The notes beneath the pieces are model-generated. The model saw only the letters and a list, made by a program, of their open reading frames with translations, did no database searches and was not told the DNA's origin. A program made the position numbers and the translations under genes. Positions 27,560-36,775 of a DNA stretch of 64,000 bases are shown here, piece after piece (the first letter of the stretch is position 1; each line of letters begins with the position of its first letter). Source of the stretch: Sphingomonas echinoides (lineage in GTDB: Bacteria > Pseudomonadota > Alphaproteobacteria > Sphingomonadales > Sphingomonadaceae); assembly GCF_029623395.1 (NCBI RefSeq), contig NZ_JAPYKK010000003.1:1-64000 (forward strand), written 5' to 3'.

Positions 27560-28687
27560 TCAATATCCCGCCGCGCGCGCGATCCGGTCTGCGTGGAAAT
27601 TGGCGTCGCCGAACATCTCGGCGAGTACGCGCGCGCGCTTCATGTAGAAGCCGATGTCATATTCGTCGGTCATCCCGATCCCGCCGTGCATCTGGACACC
27701 TTCCTGCACCGACAGCGTCGTCGCGAGCGCGGTCATTGCCTTGGCGACCGACACCGCTTCGTCGGCGTGGGCGCTGCCGGTATCGAGCAGTTGCTGTGCC
27801 TTGAGCACTGCCGCGCGCGCGACTTCCATCTCGGAGTAGAGATGCGCCGCGCGGTGCTGGAGCGCCTGGAAGCTGCCGATCAGCATGCCGAACTGCTTGC
27901 GTTCCTTGAGATACCCGACGGTCATGTCCATCGCGCCGCCGCCGACGCCGAGCAGTTCGGCCGACGCGCCCGTTCGTCCGGCGCGCAGGAGACGGTCGAG
28001 CGGGGTGCGCCCGCCGTCGACGTCGCCGATCACCGCGTCGGCATCGACCTCGACGCCGTCGAACTCGAGCCGCGCTGCGATGCTGGCATCCGCGAGGCGT
28101 TCGGGGGTGGCGGTCAGGTTCGCCGCATCCCTGGGGATTGCGAACAGCGTTACCCCCTCGGTATCGGTCGCGCTGCCGGCGGTGCGTGCGGCGACGATCA
28201 GCAGGTCGGCGACGTGGCCGTGCGTGACGAACTGCTTTTTGCCCGACAGTTTGAAGCCGTTGCCCGAACGCTCGGCGCTCAGCGTGACGGTGTCGCGATG
28301 CTTCGCGCCCTCGTCGATCGCCAGCGCGGCGATGGTTTCGCCGCTCAGGATGCCGGGGAACCAGCGCGTGGCGTGCGCGCTGCCCTTGAGCGCCTCGACT
28401 GCGGCGACGGCGGTCGTGAGGAAGGGTGAGGGCGACAGGTTGCGACCGATCTCTTCCAGCACGACGCCCGCCTCGACATGGCCGAGCCCGAGGCCGCCAT
28501 CCGCCTCGTCGATCAGGATGCCGGTGAAGCCCATTTCGGCGAAACTGCGCCAGAGGTCGCGGCTGAAGCCGGATGCTTCGCTTGCGTCGCGAAGCCCGCG
28601 CATGTGGCTGACGGGGGCCTGCTCCGCGACGAAATCGCGGATCGTATCCTGGAGGGCGGTCTGATCGTCGTTGAGATACAGCGGCAT
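27560..28687 (-). CDS. Acyl-CoA dehydrogenase, probable partner subunit of the next gene
   Basis: A 375-residue acyl-CoA dehydrogenase family protein. The N-terminus reads MPLYLNDDQTALQDTIRDF; FAEMGFTGILIDEADGG and KKQFVTHGHVADLLIVAAR follow. The C-terminal region has QMHGGIGMTDEYDIGFYMKR. It is less conserved at the flavin/catalytic region than its upstream neighbour, a pattern seen in one half of alpha2-beta2 dehydrogenases of steroid and side-chain catabolism. The ATG at 28687 follows GAAGGAAGAAC. The pair is separated by a REP-like element. Substrate unknown. Confidence 0.88.
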   Translation of the reverse strand: MPLYLNDDQTALQDTIRDFVAEQAPVSHMRGLRDASEASGFSRDLWRSFAEMGFTGILIDEADGGLGLGHVEAGVVLEEIGRNLSPSPFLTTAVAAVEALKGSAHATRWFPGILSGETIAALAIDEGAKHRDTVTLSAERSGNGFKLSGKKQFVTHGHVADLLIVAARTAGSATDTEGVTLFAIPRDAANLTATPERLADASIAARLEFDGVEVDADAVIGDVDGGRTPLDRLLRAGRTGASAELLGVGGGAMDMTVGYLKERKQFGMLIGSFQALQHRAAHLYSEMEVARAAVLKAQQLLDTGSAHADEAVSVAKAMTALATTLSVQEGVQMHGGIGMTDEYDIGFYMKRARVLAEMFGDANFHADRIARAAGY

Positions 28688-28696
28688 TGTTCTTCC

Positions 28697-28829
28697 TTCT
28701 TCTCCCTCTCCCCGGTGGGGAGAGGGTCGGGGAGAGGGGCGGTTCCGGGACGCTACCGTCCGCGTTTTTGCCCTCTCCCGACCTTCGCTTCGCTCGGCCA
28801 CCCTCTCCCGCGAAGCGGGAGAGGGAGAA
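28697..28829. repeat. REP/BIME-like element 3 (CCCTCTCCCC type)
   Basis: Right-hand hairpin with arms CCCTCTCCCG and CGGGAGAGGG (28802-28828) and left-hand hairpin with arms CCCTCTCCCC and GGGGAGAGGG (28703-28725), with GGGGAGAGGGGCGG in between. It lies between the two acyl-CoA dehydrogenase genes on the minus strand and touches the TAA stop of the upstream one. Its left edge leads into the ribosome site of the downstream one. Confidence 0.83.
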
Positions 28830-30011
28830 TTACGCCGGCAATTCCAGGATGCGCTTGGCAATGATGTTGAGTTGGACCTCGCTGGTCCCGCCCTCGATCG
28901 AGTTCGCCTTGGTGCGCAGCCATGCGCGCGCTTCGCGGCCGCCGCCCGAGGCTTGGCTTTCCCATTCGAGCGCGTCGGAGCCGCCGGCTGCCATCTGGAG
29001 TTCGTGGCGGCTCTTGTTCAGCTCGGTGCCGTAATATTTCATCATCGAGGGCTGGGCGGGGTGGGCGCGGCCGGCTTTGAGTTCGTCGATGAAGCGTTCG
29101 GACATCGCCCCGAACGCCCTCGCGCGGACTTCGAACATCGCGATCGTTGCACGCAGGAGCGGGTCGGCAAGACGGCCTTCGTGGTCGAGGCCAACGGTCG
29201 CAATTGCGCCTTCGATCAATGGGTTGCCGCCAGTACTTGCCAGCCCCATGCCGGAAATCATCTCACGCTCGTGGCCGAGCAGATATTTGGCGACGTCCCA
29301 GCCCTTGTTCTCGTCGTGGATGCGCTGGGACTTGGGGACCTTCACATTGTCGAAGAACGTCTCGCAGAAGGGGGAATAACCCGAGATCAGCAGGATCGGC
29401 TTGGTCGAAACGCCTTCGCTCGCCATGTCGAACAGGACGAAGCTGATCCCGCCCTGCTTGGACTCCTTCGACGTGCGGACGAGGCAGAAGATCCAGTCGG
29501 CCTTGTCGGCGTAGGAGGTCCACACCTTCTGGCCGTTGATCACATAATGATCGCCTGCATCCTCCGCCGAGGTGGCGAGCGAGGCAAGATCCGACCCCGC
29601 ATTCGGCTCGCTATACCCCTGGCACCAGCGGATTTCGCCGCGCGCGATCTTGGGGAGATAGTCGAGCTTCTGCTCCTCGGTGCCATATTTGAGCAGTGCC
29701 GGTCCGAGCATCGAAATACCGAACGAATTGAGCGGGTTGCGCGCCTTGATTGCGGCCATTTCTTCGCGCAGCACCTTGGTCTCGGCGGGGGACAGGCCGC
29801 CGCCGCCATAGGCCGCGGGCCAGTCGGGCACGGTCCAGCCGCGCGACGCCATCGCGTCCATCCATTCCTTCTGACCGGGTTGGAAGTCCGGATTGCGGCC
29901 GCCCCAGCAGGCGTCCTTTTCCGAACGAACCGGCTGGCGCATTTCGGGGGGGCAGTTCGCCTCCAGCCATGCGCGCGTTTCACTGCGGAATGTGTCGATA
30001 TCCTGCGTCAT
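28830..30011 (-). CDS. Acyl-CoA dehydrogenase
   Basis: A 393-residue acyl-CoA dehydrogenase. Recognisable segments are WPAAYGGGGLSPAETKV, CQGYSEPNAGSDLASL (flavin/substrate site), INGQKVWTSYADKADWIF and ENKGWDVAKYLLGHERE, with EGGTSEVQLNIIAKRIL at the C-terminus. It resembles the catalytic half of heteromeric dehydrogenases of branched or ring-derived acyl-CoA. It starts four bases after the amidase stop and is probably in one operon with the amidase, the following dehydrogenase and tesB. Confidence 0.92.
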   Translation of the reverse strand: MTQDIDTFRSETRAWLEANCPPEMRQPVRSEKDACWGGRNPDFQPGQKEWMDAMASRGWTVPDWPAAYGGGGLSPAETKVLREEMAAIKARNPLNSFGISMLGPALLKYGTEEQKLDYLPKIARGEIRWCQGYSEPNAGSDLASLATSAEDAGDHYVINGQKVWTSYADKADWIFCLVRTSKESKQGGISFVLFDMASEGVSTKPILLISGYSPFCETFFDNVKVPKSQRIHDENKGWDVAKYLLGHEREMISGMGLASTGGNPLIEGAIATVGLDHEGRLADPLLRATIAMFEVRARAFGAMSERFIDELKAGRAHPAQPSMMKYYGTELNKSRHELQMAAGGSDALEWESQASGGGREARAWLRTKANSIEGGTSEVQLNIIAKRILELPA

Positions 30012-30015
30012 TGGG

Positions 30016-31323
30016 TCAACTCCTCACCAGTTCGTGCGCCGCGCGCGCCACGGCGATCGCGGTAAAATCGCGGTTATAGTCGGCGATCACCTGCACCCCG
30101 ATCGGCAGGCCATCGGGATCGGTCCCGATCCGAACGCTCGTCGCGGGGAGCATCGGGAAGGTGGCTAGACCGGGATAGGCCATCTGGAGACCGGCGGGGG
30201 TGTCGAGCCCGTCGATCGCGGTGATGCGGGTCATCAGCGGGGTGTCGTCGTGCGGGTAGGCGGTGGTGCCCCAGATTGGCGCGATCACCGCGTCATAGTG
30301 CGTGAACAGCCGCGCCCAGTCGCGGCGGCACTTGGCCTGCGCGTCGATCAGCGTGAACCAGTCGGGGAGCGCGAGCGGCTGCCCGCCTTCCATCGGCGCG
30401 CCGCGCGCCATCGCGACGACGAGCATGTGGATATAGGCGCCGTGCTGCGCGACGAGATTGGGCAGAAGCGGGCTGGCGTCGTCGACCTGCGCGCCTGCTG
30501 CCCGGAAGGCGGTGCCGACCGCGGCGATTGCGGCCTGGATCGCGGATTGCGATTTGGCGAGCGGGTGTTCGGGGAGGAGCAGGATGCGGCAGTCGCCTGA
30601 AGCGCGGGGGGCGGGTCTGGCGAGCGCATCGCCGCCCATGACGGTGAACAGCGCTTCGAGGTCGTCGGGGTCGCGGGCAAGGGGGCCTACGACGTTGAGG
30701 GCTACGCCACAACTCTGTGTTCTCGGGAAGTTATGGCCGAAGGATGAGAGTGCGTTGTAGGTTGGTTTGTGACCCCAGACGCCGCAGAAGGCGGCGGGGA
30801 GGCGGATCGAACCGCCGATGTCCGAGCCGATCTCGATGGGGACGAACCCTGCGGCGAGCGCGGCTGCGGCACCGCCGGACGAGCCGCCCGGGACGCGGTC
30901 GTGGTTCAGGGGGTTGCGAGTGCGGCCGTAGACTGGGTTGTTGGTCTGGAGGTCGGCGAGCGCGACGGGGACGTTGGTCTTGCCGAGGATGACTGCGCCT
31001 GCGTTTTTGAGGCGGGTGACCTGGACGGCGTCTTCGGTTGCAACGAAGTCGGCGTGTTCCTCGAAACCCCAGCAGGAGACTAGGCCGGCTACGTCGAAGC
31101 TTTCCTTGACGGTCATGGGGACGCCTAGGAGAGGGCGGGTGTCGTCTTTGGAGCTGGCGTCGATGGCGCGGGCGGCTTCGCGGGCGCGGTCGAAATCTCG
31201 GACGACGACGGCGTTGATGGTGGTGTCGCCGGATTCGATTCGGGTGATCGCGGCTTCGCATTCGGCGAGCGCGGTGGTTTCACCGGCGCGGATCTGGGCG
31301 GCGGTTTGGAGGGCGGTGCGCAT
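30016..31323 (-). CDS. Amidase, amidase-signature family
   Basis: A 435-residue amide hydrolase. The Ser-Ser-Lys triad is visible: Lys in GVPMTVKESFDVAG, the glycine/serine-rich VPGGSSGGAAAALAAG and the nucleophile Ser in GSDIGGSIRLPAAF. It is of normal length and has no signal peptide, so it is cytoplasmic. The ATG at 31323 follows GAGAGGGAGAAGTG, the edge of a REP-like element. The amide it acts on is unknown; by position it could release an acid for CoA activation. Confidence 0.9.
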   Translation of the reverse strand: MRTALQTAAQIRAGETTALAECEAAITRIESGDTTINAVVVRDFDRAREAARAIDASSKDDTRPLLGVPMTVKESFDVAGLVSCWGFEEHADFVATEDAVQVTRLKNAGAVILGKTNVPVALADLQTNNPVYGRTRNPLNHDRVPGGSSGGAAAALAAGFVPIEIGSDIGGSIRLPAAFCGVWGHKPTYNALSSFGHNFPRTQSCGVALNVVGPLARDPDDLEALFTVMGGDALARPAPRASGDCRILLLPEHPLAKSQSAIQAAIAAVGTAFRAAGAQVDDASPLLPNLVAQHGAYIHMLVVAMARGAPMEGGQPLALPDWFTLIDAQAKCRRDWARLFTHYDAVIAPIWGTTAYPHDDTPLMTRITAIDGLDTPAGLQMAYPGLATFPMLPATSVRIGTDPDGLPIGVQVIADYNRDFTAIAVARAAHELVRS

Positions 31324-31326
31324 CAC

Positions 31327-31463
31327 TTCTCCCTCTCCCCGCAGGCGGGGAGAGGGCAAACGAGGCGAAGCCGATGCGCGGGAGAGGGGCAGTACAGAGA
31401 GGTCGCTCTGCTAGACTGCCCCTCTCCCCGACCCTCTCCCCGCAAGCGGGGAGAGGGAGAAGA
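31327..31463. repeat. REP/BIME-like element 4 (CCCTCTCCCC type)
   Basis: Two hairpins: arms CCCTCTCCCC/GGGGAGAGGG at 31329-31355 and again at 31433-31458, each with a short loop, facing each other with GGAGAGGGGCAGT and its inverse ACTGCCCCTCTCCCCG between. It lies between the FadB-like gene and the amidase on the minus strand; its left edge supplies the amidase ribosome site. Confidence 0.85.
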
Positions 31464-31470
31464 AGAGTGC

Positions 31471-33504
31471 TTACCCATTGAACCGGCCACCGCTCTCAGC
31501 CTTCGACTTGAGCAGCTCCGCCACCGCGAAGCCGTGCTTCTCCAGCCCCGCGACGATCGTCTTCAGCCCCTCGCTATCCGCCCAGAACATCGGCCCGCCG
31601 CGATAGACCGGCCAGCCGTAGCCGTAGATCCACACCACATCGATATCGCTCGCACGCTGTGCCATCTTCTCCTCGAGGATGAGCGCGCCTTCGTTGACCA
31701 TCGTGTAAAGCGTCTTCTCTACGATCTCCTGATCGCTGATCTCGCGCTTCTGCAGGTTCGATTTGGAGCGGAAATCCTCGATGATCTCCGCGACCCGAGG
31801 CGAGGGCGTGGGGTTCCGTTTCTCGTCGTAATCGTAGAAGCCCTTTCCGGTCTTCTGCCCCCAGCGACCTTCGGCGGCGAGCGCGTCGCGGATGTTCTCG
31901 ATGCGGTTGGGATCACGGTGCCAGCCGATGTCGACGCCCGCGAGGTCGCTCATCTGGAACGGCCCCATCGGCATGCCGAACGCGACATGGACCTTGTCGA
32001 TCTGCTCGGGCGTCGCGCCTTCCATCAGCAGCTTCATCGCCTCGACCTGGCGGGGCTTGAGCATCCGGTTGCCGATGAACCCGTCGCACACGCCAGCGAC
32101 CACCGCGACCTTCCGGATCGTCTTGGACAGCGCCATCACGGTCGCGAGCACATCGTCCTCGGTCTGCGCGCCGCGCACGACTTCGAGCAGTTTCATGACG
32201 TTTGCGGGCGAGAAGAAGTGCATCCCCACCACATCGCCGGGTCGCTTGGTGACCGAGGCGATCTCGTCGATGTCGAGATAGGAGGTGTTCGACGCGAGGA
32301 TCGCGCCGGGCTTGGCGATCGTGTCGAGCCGCGCGAAGATGTCCTTCTTGACGGCCATGTCCTCATACACCGCCTCGATGATGAGATCGCAGTCCGCGAG
32401 CGCGTCGAAATCGAGCGTCGGGGTAAGCGCGCCCATCGCGGCCTCGACCTGCTCGGGCTTCAACCGGCCCTTGGCGGCGGAGGCTTCGTAATTCTTGCGG
32501 ATCGTCCCCGCACCGCGATCGAGCGCCTCCTGCGCCATTTCGACGATCGTCACCGGGATGCCCGCCGACAGGAAGTTCATCGAAATGCCGCCGCCCATCG
32601 TGCCCGCGCCGATCACGCCGACGCGCTTGATCTCGCGGAGCGGGATCTTTGGATCGATGCCGTCGATCTTGGCGGCCTGGCGTTCGGCGAAGAAGATGTG
32701 GCGCTGGGCGGCGGACTGGACGCCCATCATCAGCTTCATGAATTCCTGTCGTTCGAACGCGATGCCCTCGTCGAAGCTCGATCCGTCGGTCGCTTTCTCG
32801 ACGCAGGCGATGTTGGCGGCGGGGGCTTCGAAGCCGCGGAAGCGTTTGGCGTTGTCCTTCCTGAACTGGGCGACGGCTTCGGGGTCGGCCTGTGCCACCT
32901 TGTCGCGCGCGCGGGGCAGGGGCTTGGCGTCGGCGACTTCGCGCGCGAAGGCAATCGCGTCCGCTTCGAGACTGTTTTCGTTGGCAAGTCTGTCGATCAG
33001 CCCGGCGGAAAGCGCGAGCTTGGCCGGGATCGGGTCGCCCTTGGCGGTGAGTTCAAGCGCGAGTTTGACGCCCGCGATGCGCGGCAGGCGTTGCGTTCCG
33101 CCCGCGCCGGGGAGGAGGCCGAGCTTAACCTCGGGGGTGCCGATCTTGGCCGAGGGCACGGCGATGCGATAATGGCAGCCGAGCGTGACCTCGCACCCGC
33201 CGCCGAGCGCGGTACCGTGGATCGCGGCGACGACGGGCTTGTCCGATGCCTCGATCATGTCGACCACCGTCGGGAGACCGGGCTCCTGCATCGGTTTGCC
33301 GAACTCGGTGATGTCCGCGCCCGCAAAGAAGGTGCGGCCGTCGCAGCGGATCACCATCGCCTTGACCTGCGGGTTGGCGAGCCCTTCCTTGATCCCGGCT
33401 TCGAGGCCCTGGCGGACCGCTGCGCCGAGCGCGTTGACCGGTGGGTTGTTCGAGATGATGACGAGAACGTCGTCGTGAAGCTGGGTGGTGATCGGGCCGG
33501 TCAT
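31471..33504 (-). CDS. Bifunctional enoyl-CoA hydratase / 3-hydroxyacyl-CoA dehydrogenase (FadB/FadJ type)
   Basis: A 677-residue beta-oxidation enzyme: hydrates enoyl-CoA and oxidises the 3-hydroxyacyl-CoA. The N-terminal crotonase domain (about 1-190) has [20 protein letters not shown] and [16 protein letters not shown]. The NAD-binding domain begins at about 295 with [15 protein letters not shown]. The dehydrogenase C-terminus contains [19 protein letters not shown], catalytic His included, and ends with [17 protein letters not shown]. No thiolase lies beside it. The ATG at 33504 has GAGGAG upstream at good spacing. Confidence 0.93.
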   Translation of the reverse strand: MTGPITTQLHDDVLVIISNNPPVNALGAAVRQGLEAGIKEGLANPQVKAMVIRCDGRTFFAGADITEFGKPMQEPGLPTVVDMIEASDKPVVAAIHGTALGGGCEVTLGCHYRIAVPSAKIGTPEVKLGLLPGAGGTQRLPRIAGVKLALELTAKGDPIPAKLALSAGLIDRLANENSLEADAIAFAREVADAKPLPRARDKVAQADPEAVAQFRKDNAKRFRGFEAPAANIACVEKATDGSSFDEGIAFERQEFMKLMMGVQSAAQRHIFFAERQAAKIDGIDPKIPLREIKRVGVIGAGTMGGGISMNFLSAGIPVTIVEMAQEALDRGAGTIRKNYEASAAKGRLKPEQVEAAMGALTPTLDFDALADCDLIIEAVYEDMAVKKDIFARLDTIAKPGAILASNTSYLDIDEIASVTKRPGDVVGMHFFSPANVMKLLEVVRGAQTEDDVLATVMALSKTIRKVAVVAGVCDGFIGNRMLKPRQVEAMKLLMEGATPEQIDKVHVAFGMPMGPFQMSDLAGVDIGWHRDPNRIENIRDALAAEGRWGQKTGKGFYDYDEKRNPTPSPRVAEIIEDFRSKSNLQKREISDQEIVEKTLYTMVNEGALILEEKMAQRASDIDVVWIYGYGWPVYRGGPMFWADSEGLKTIVAGLEKHGFAVAELLKSKAESGGRFNG

Positions 33505-33521
33505 TTTGCTCTCCTCTTTGT

Positions 33522-33600
33522 TCTCCCGCGAGCGGCGGGAGCCCAGGCCGCGGGCGCGGCGGTCGTATCTCTGCGCTCCTGCCTGCGCAGGAGCACGGCG
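33522..33600. repeat. REP-like inverted repeat upstream of the FadB-like gene
   Basis: A hairpin TCTCCCGCGAGCGGCGGGAG at the left and a hairpin CTCCTGCCTGCGCAGGAG at the right, joined by GC-rich sequence. The same class of repeat occurs at 47741-47832. It lies between the serine-hydrolase stop and the FadB-like start. Confidence 0.7.
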
Positions 33601-33604
33601 GGGG

Positions 33605-34828
33605 TCAGGTCAGTGCACTGTAAATCAACGTCTTCAGCTCGCGGCGGATCGGGTAGAGACTGGACGGCGAGACTTGCGTCATGAACACCATGTGCAACTG
33701 CTCTACGGGATCGATGAAGAAGGCGGTCGAGAACATCCCGCCCCAATAATATTCGCCGACCGAGCCGGGGATCATCGAGCGCGCGACGTCCACGTTGACC
33801 GCGAAGCCGAGCCCGAAGCCGGTGCCTGCGTTGGCGGCCTCGCTGAACAGCGACTTGGACATTTTCGACAGATCCGATCCGCCGGGAAGGTGGTTCATCG
33901 TCATCAGGTCGATCGTCTTGCGCCCGAGGATGCGGACGCCTTCGAGCGTGCCGCCGCCCAGCAGCATCGTGCAGAAGCGGTGATAATCGAGCGCGGTCGA
34001 CACGAGCCCGCCGCCACCGGAGACCAGCTTCGGCGCGCGGCTCCAGGCGCTTGCGGCGCCGCGATCGTAGAGGATGCGGCCCTTGTCGGGGACGAATGTG
34101 TAGCAGTCGGTGAGGCGGTCGATCTTGTCGTCGGGGACGTGGAAGAAGGTGTCGTCCATCCCGAGCGGTGCAAAGATGCGGTCGCGGAAGAAGGTTTCGA
34201 GCGGCACGCCCGATACGCGCTGCATGACCGCGCCGAGCACGTCGGTCGCGACCGAGTAGTTCCACGCGTCGCCCGGCGAGAATTCTAGCGGCAGTTTCGC
34301 CAGCGCGGCGATGAAGCCATCGAGGTCGTGGTTGCCGTGCCAGCTTTCCAGCCGCAGTTCGCGGTGCGCGGCGTCGACATTGGAGCGGTTCTGGAAGCCG
34401 TAGGTGAGGCCCGCTGTGTGGCGCAGCAGGTCGATCATCCGCATCGGCTCGGCGGTCGGGCGGGTCTGGAACGGCACGCCGCCACCGCCGCCGGCATAGA
34501 CGCCGACATGCTTGAACTCGGGGAGGACGTGATGAACCGGCGTGTCGAGCGCGACGCGGCCTTCCTCGACCAGCATCATGAACGCGACCGAGGTGATCGG
34601 CTTGGTCATGCTCGCGATGCGAAACAGCGAGCGTTCGTCGATGCTCGCTGCTTCGCCTTCGCGTGCCGGGCCCAGGGAGGAAAAGTGCGCGATCTCGCCG
34701 GCTTGGGCGATCAGGATCTGCGCGTGCGGGAGTTTGCCGGTGTCGAGATAGCGTTCCTGCAGGAATGCATCGATCCGGGCGAGGCGGCGCGCGTCGAATC
34801 GGCCGGTTACGGGTGTCGCGACATTCAT
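33605..34828 (-). CDS. Serine hydrolase of the beta-lactamase/esterase (class C-like) family
   Basis: A 407-residue serine hydrolase. The nucleophile and general-base pair is in [12 protein letters not shown] (S-M-T-K). The second motif is [14 protein letters not shown] (Y-S-V). The tail has [16 protein letters not shown], typical of EstB-like esterases/beta-lactamase fold proteins. No clear signal peptide, so it is probably cytosolic. Several ATGs lie near the start (34849, 34840, 34828); 34828 is chosen for GGAAG before it. It is divergent from the CoA-ligase gene and may release acids from esters or lactones. Confidence 0.88.
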   Translation of the reverse strand: MNVATPVTGRFDARRLARIDAFLQERYLDTGKLPHAQILIAQAGEIAHFSSLGPAREGEAASIDERSLFRIASMTKPITSVAFMMLVEEGRVALDTPVHHVLPEFKHVGVYAGGGGGVPFQTRPTAEPMRMIDLLRHTAGLTYGFQNRSNVDAAHRELRLESWHGNHDLDGFIAALAKLPLEFSPGDAWNYSVATDVLGAVMQRVSGVPLETFFRDRIFAPLGMDDTFFHVPDDKIDRLTDCYTFVPDKGRILYDRGAASAWSRAPKLVSGGGGLVSTALDYHRFCTMLLGGGTLEGVRILGRKTIDLMTMNHLPGGSDLSKMSKSLFSEAANAGTGFGLGFAVNVDVARSMIPGSVGEYYWGGMFSTAFFIDPVEQLHMVFMTQVSPSSLYPIRRELKTLIYSALT

Positions 34829-34975
34829 CTCGGCTTCCATACCCCCCATTCGAAACGCTTGCCACCCTATTGCCTTGAGTGGCGCGCAAATCAACACTAA
34901 CCTGTGCGAAACAGCATCGCGCGGCAAACCCGACCTTCAACTTCCGGGTAGGCGCGCCGTCAGGAGAGAGTCGTC

Positions 34976-36727
34976 TTGGATATGCAACCGCTTGTCGCGC
35001 TCGACCCGGCCTGGCCCCGGATGACGCTTGCCGATGTCACCGCCGCGCTGACCGCTGCAGGGACGAAGTTCGAGATGGAGACGGTCGACGTCGAGGGTGT
35101 GCCGACTCGCGTGTGGAAACATGCGCCGCCGTCGCTCGGCTGGCTCGCGGCGGCGTCGCGGGCGCATGGGGCGCGGGTGTTCACGGTCTATGAGGACGAG
35201 CGGGTCACCTATGACGCCAATGCGCGCGCGGTGGCGGCGTTGGCGCAGGCGTTGCTCGCGCGCGGGGTGGCGAAGGGGGACCGGATCGGGCTGGCGATGC
35301 GCAATCTGCCGGAGTGGCCGGTGATCTTCTTTGCCGCCGCGAGCGTGGGGGCGATCGTCGTGCCGCTCAACGCGTGGTGGACTGCGGGCGAGCTCGCGTA
35401 TGGGATCACCGATTCGGGGTGCCGGATGTTGTTCGTCGATGACGAGCGCTATCGGCGGCTGGTCGAGCATGCCGCGGATTTCCCCGCGCTGGAGACGATG
35501 GTCGTGGCGCGCGCCTCGGCGCCGCTTGGCAGGAAGGCCGAGCGGTTGGAGGATCTGATCGGCACGCCGCACGCTTATGCCGCGCTTCCGGAGCCGGTTT
35601 GGCCGGAGGTGGCGGTCGCTCCGGATGATCCCGCGACGATCTTCTACACCAGCGGCACGACCGGCGCGCCCAAGGGGGCGCTGGGGTCGCATCGCAACCT
35701 TACGACCAACATTCTGTCGGCGGCGTATTCCTCCGCGCGTGCGAGCCTGCGGCGCGGCGAAACGCCGCCTGAGCCTACGCCGAAGACGCTGCTGATGGTG
35801 ATCCCGTTGTTCCACGTCACCGCCTGCTCGGCGACGATGATGGGGTCGATCGCGGCGGGGAATACGCTCGTCTTCATGCGCAAATGGGACACCGTCCGCG
35901 CGATGGAGCTTATCGAGACCGAGCGGGTGCACATGACCGGCGGCGTGCCGACGATCGCGTGGCAGATCCTCGAACATCCCGATCGCGCGCGCTACGATCT
36001 CTCCTCGCTCGAGGCGATCGCTTATGGCGGCGCTCCGTCCGCGCCCGAGCTGGTCAAGCGGATCTACACCGAGTTCGGCGCGCTGCCCGGCAACGGCTGG
36101 GGGATGACCGAGACGATGGCGACCGTCACCAGCCATGCGGGCGAGGATTATCTCAACCGCCCGACCAGCGCGGGGCCGCCGGTCGCGGTCGCGGATCTCC
36201 GGATCATGGACGAAGCGGGCGAGCAGGAACTGCCCACGGGCGAGGTCGGTGAATTGTGGGCGCGCGGGGCGATGATCGTGAAGGGGTATTGGAACAAGCC
36301 CGAAGCGACCGCCGAGACCTTCGTCGACGGTTGGGTGCGCACCGGCGATCTTGCGCGCGTCGACGACGAGGGGTTCGTCTATATCGTCGACCGCGCCAAG
36401 GACATGATCATCCGCGGCGGCGAGAACATCTATTCGTCCGAGGTCGAGAACGTCCTCTACGCGCACCCGGCGGTCACCGATTGCGCGCTGATCGGCGTGC
36501 CGCACCGCACATTGGGCGAGGAACCCGTCGCGGTGGTCCATCTCGCACCCGGCAAGACCGCAAGCGAGGCGGAGTTGCAGCAATGGGTCAAGGATCGGCT
36601 CGCGATCTTCAAGACGCCGGTGGCGATCCGCTTCGTCCCCGAGACGCTGCCGCGCAACGCCAATGGCAAGATCCTCAAGAAGGACCTGAAGACGTTGTTC
36701 GCCGACCGGTTCGAGGCGGCGGCCTGA
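34976..36727 (+). CDS. Acyl-CoA synthetase (AMP-forming), LvaE/fatty-acid ligase type
   Basis: A 583-residue adenylate-forming ligase that activates a carboxylic acid to its CoA ester. The ATP loop is IFYTSGTTGAPKGALGS. Later motifs are NGWGMTETMATV, VRTGDLARVDDEGFVYIVDR and IRGGENIYSSEVENVL. The catalytic Lys lies in PRNANGKILKKDLK. The start is a TTG at 34976 with AGGAGAG upstream; the ATG two codons later is an alternative with poorer spacing. It is divergent from the serine hydrolase. In the catabolic region it is the only obvious ligase and may feed all the dehydrogenases. Confidence 0.93.
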   Translation: MDMQPLVALDPAWPRMTLADVTAALTAAGTKFEMETVDVEGVPTRVWKHAPPSLGWLAAASRAHGARVFTVYEDERVTYDANARAVAALAQALLARGVAKGDRIGLAMRNLPEWPVIFFAAASVGAIVVPLNAWWTAGELAYGITDSGCRMLFVDDERYRRLVEHAADFPALETMVVARASAPLGRKAERLEDLIGTPHAYAALPEPVWPEVAVAPDDPATIFYTSGTTGAPKGALGSHRNLTTNILSAAYSSARASLRRGETPPEPTPKTLLMVIPLFHVTACSATMMGSIAAGNTLVFMRKWDTVRAMELIETERVHMTGGVPTIAWQILEHPDRARYDLSSLEAIAYGGAPSAPELVKRIYTEFGALPGNGWGMTETMATVTSHAGEDYLNRPTSAGPPVAVADLRIMDEAGEQELPTGEVGELWARGAMIVKGYWNKPEATAETFVDGWVRTGDLARVDDEGFVYIVDRAKDMIIRGGENIYSSEVENVLYAHPAVTDCALIGVPHRTLGEEPVAVVHLAPGKTASEAELQQWVKDRLAIFKTPVAIRFVPETLPRNANGKILKKDLKTLFADRFEAAA

Positions 36728-36775
36728 CCCTACGGCAGGGGTAGGCGAAGCACGCGCCCCACAGTATCGGGCAGC

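Noticed and set aside
18669..31463. The GC-rich palindromes as CRISPR repeats
   Set aside because: They are few, unequally spaced, lie between genes and lack unique spacers or cas genes; they fit REP-like elements.
31306..33684. Plus-strand open frame of 792 codons opposite the FadB-like gene
   Set aside because: Mirrors the third-base bias of the minus-strand gene, which has all beta-oxidation motifs.
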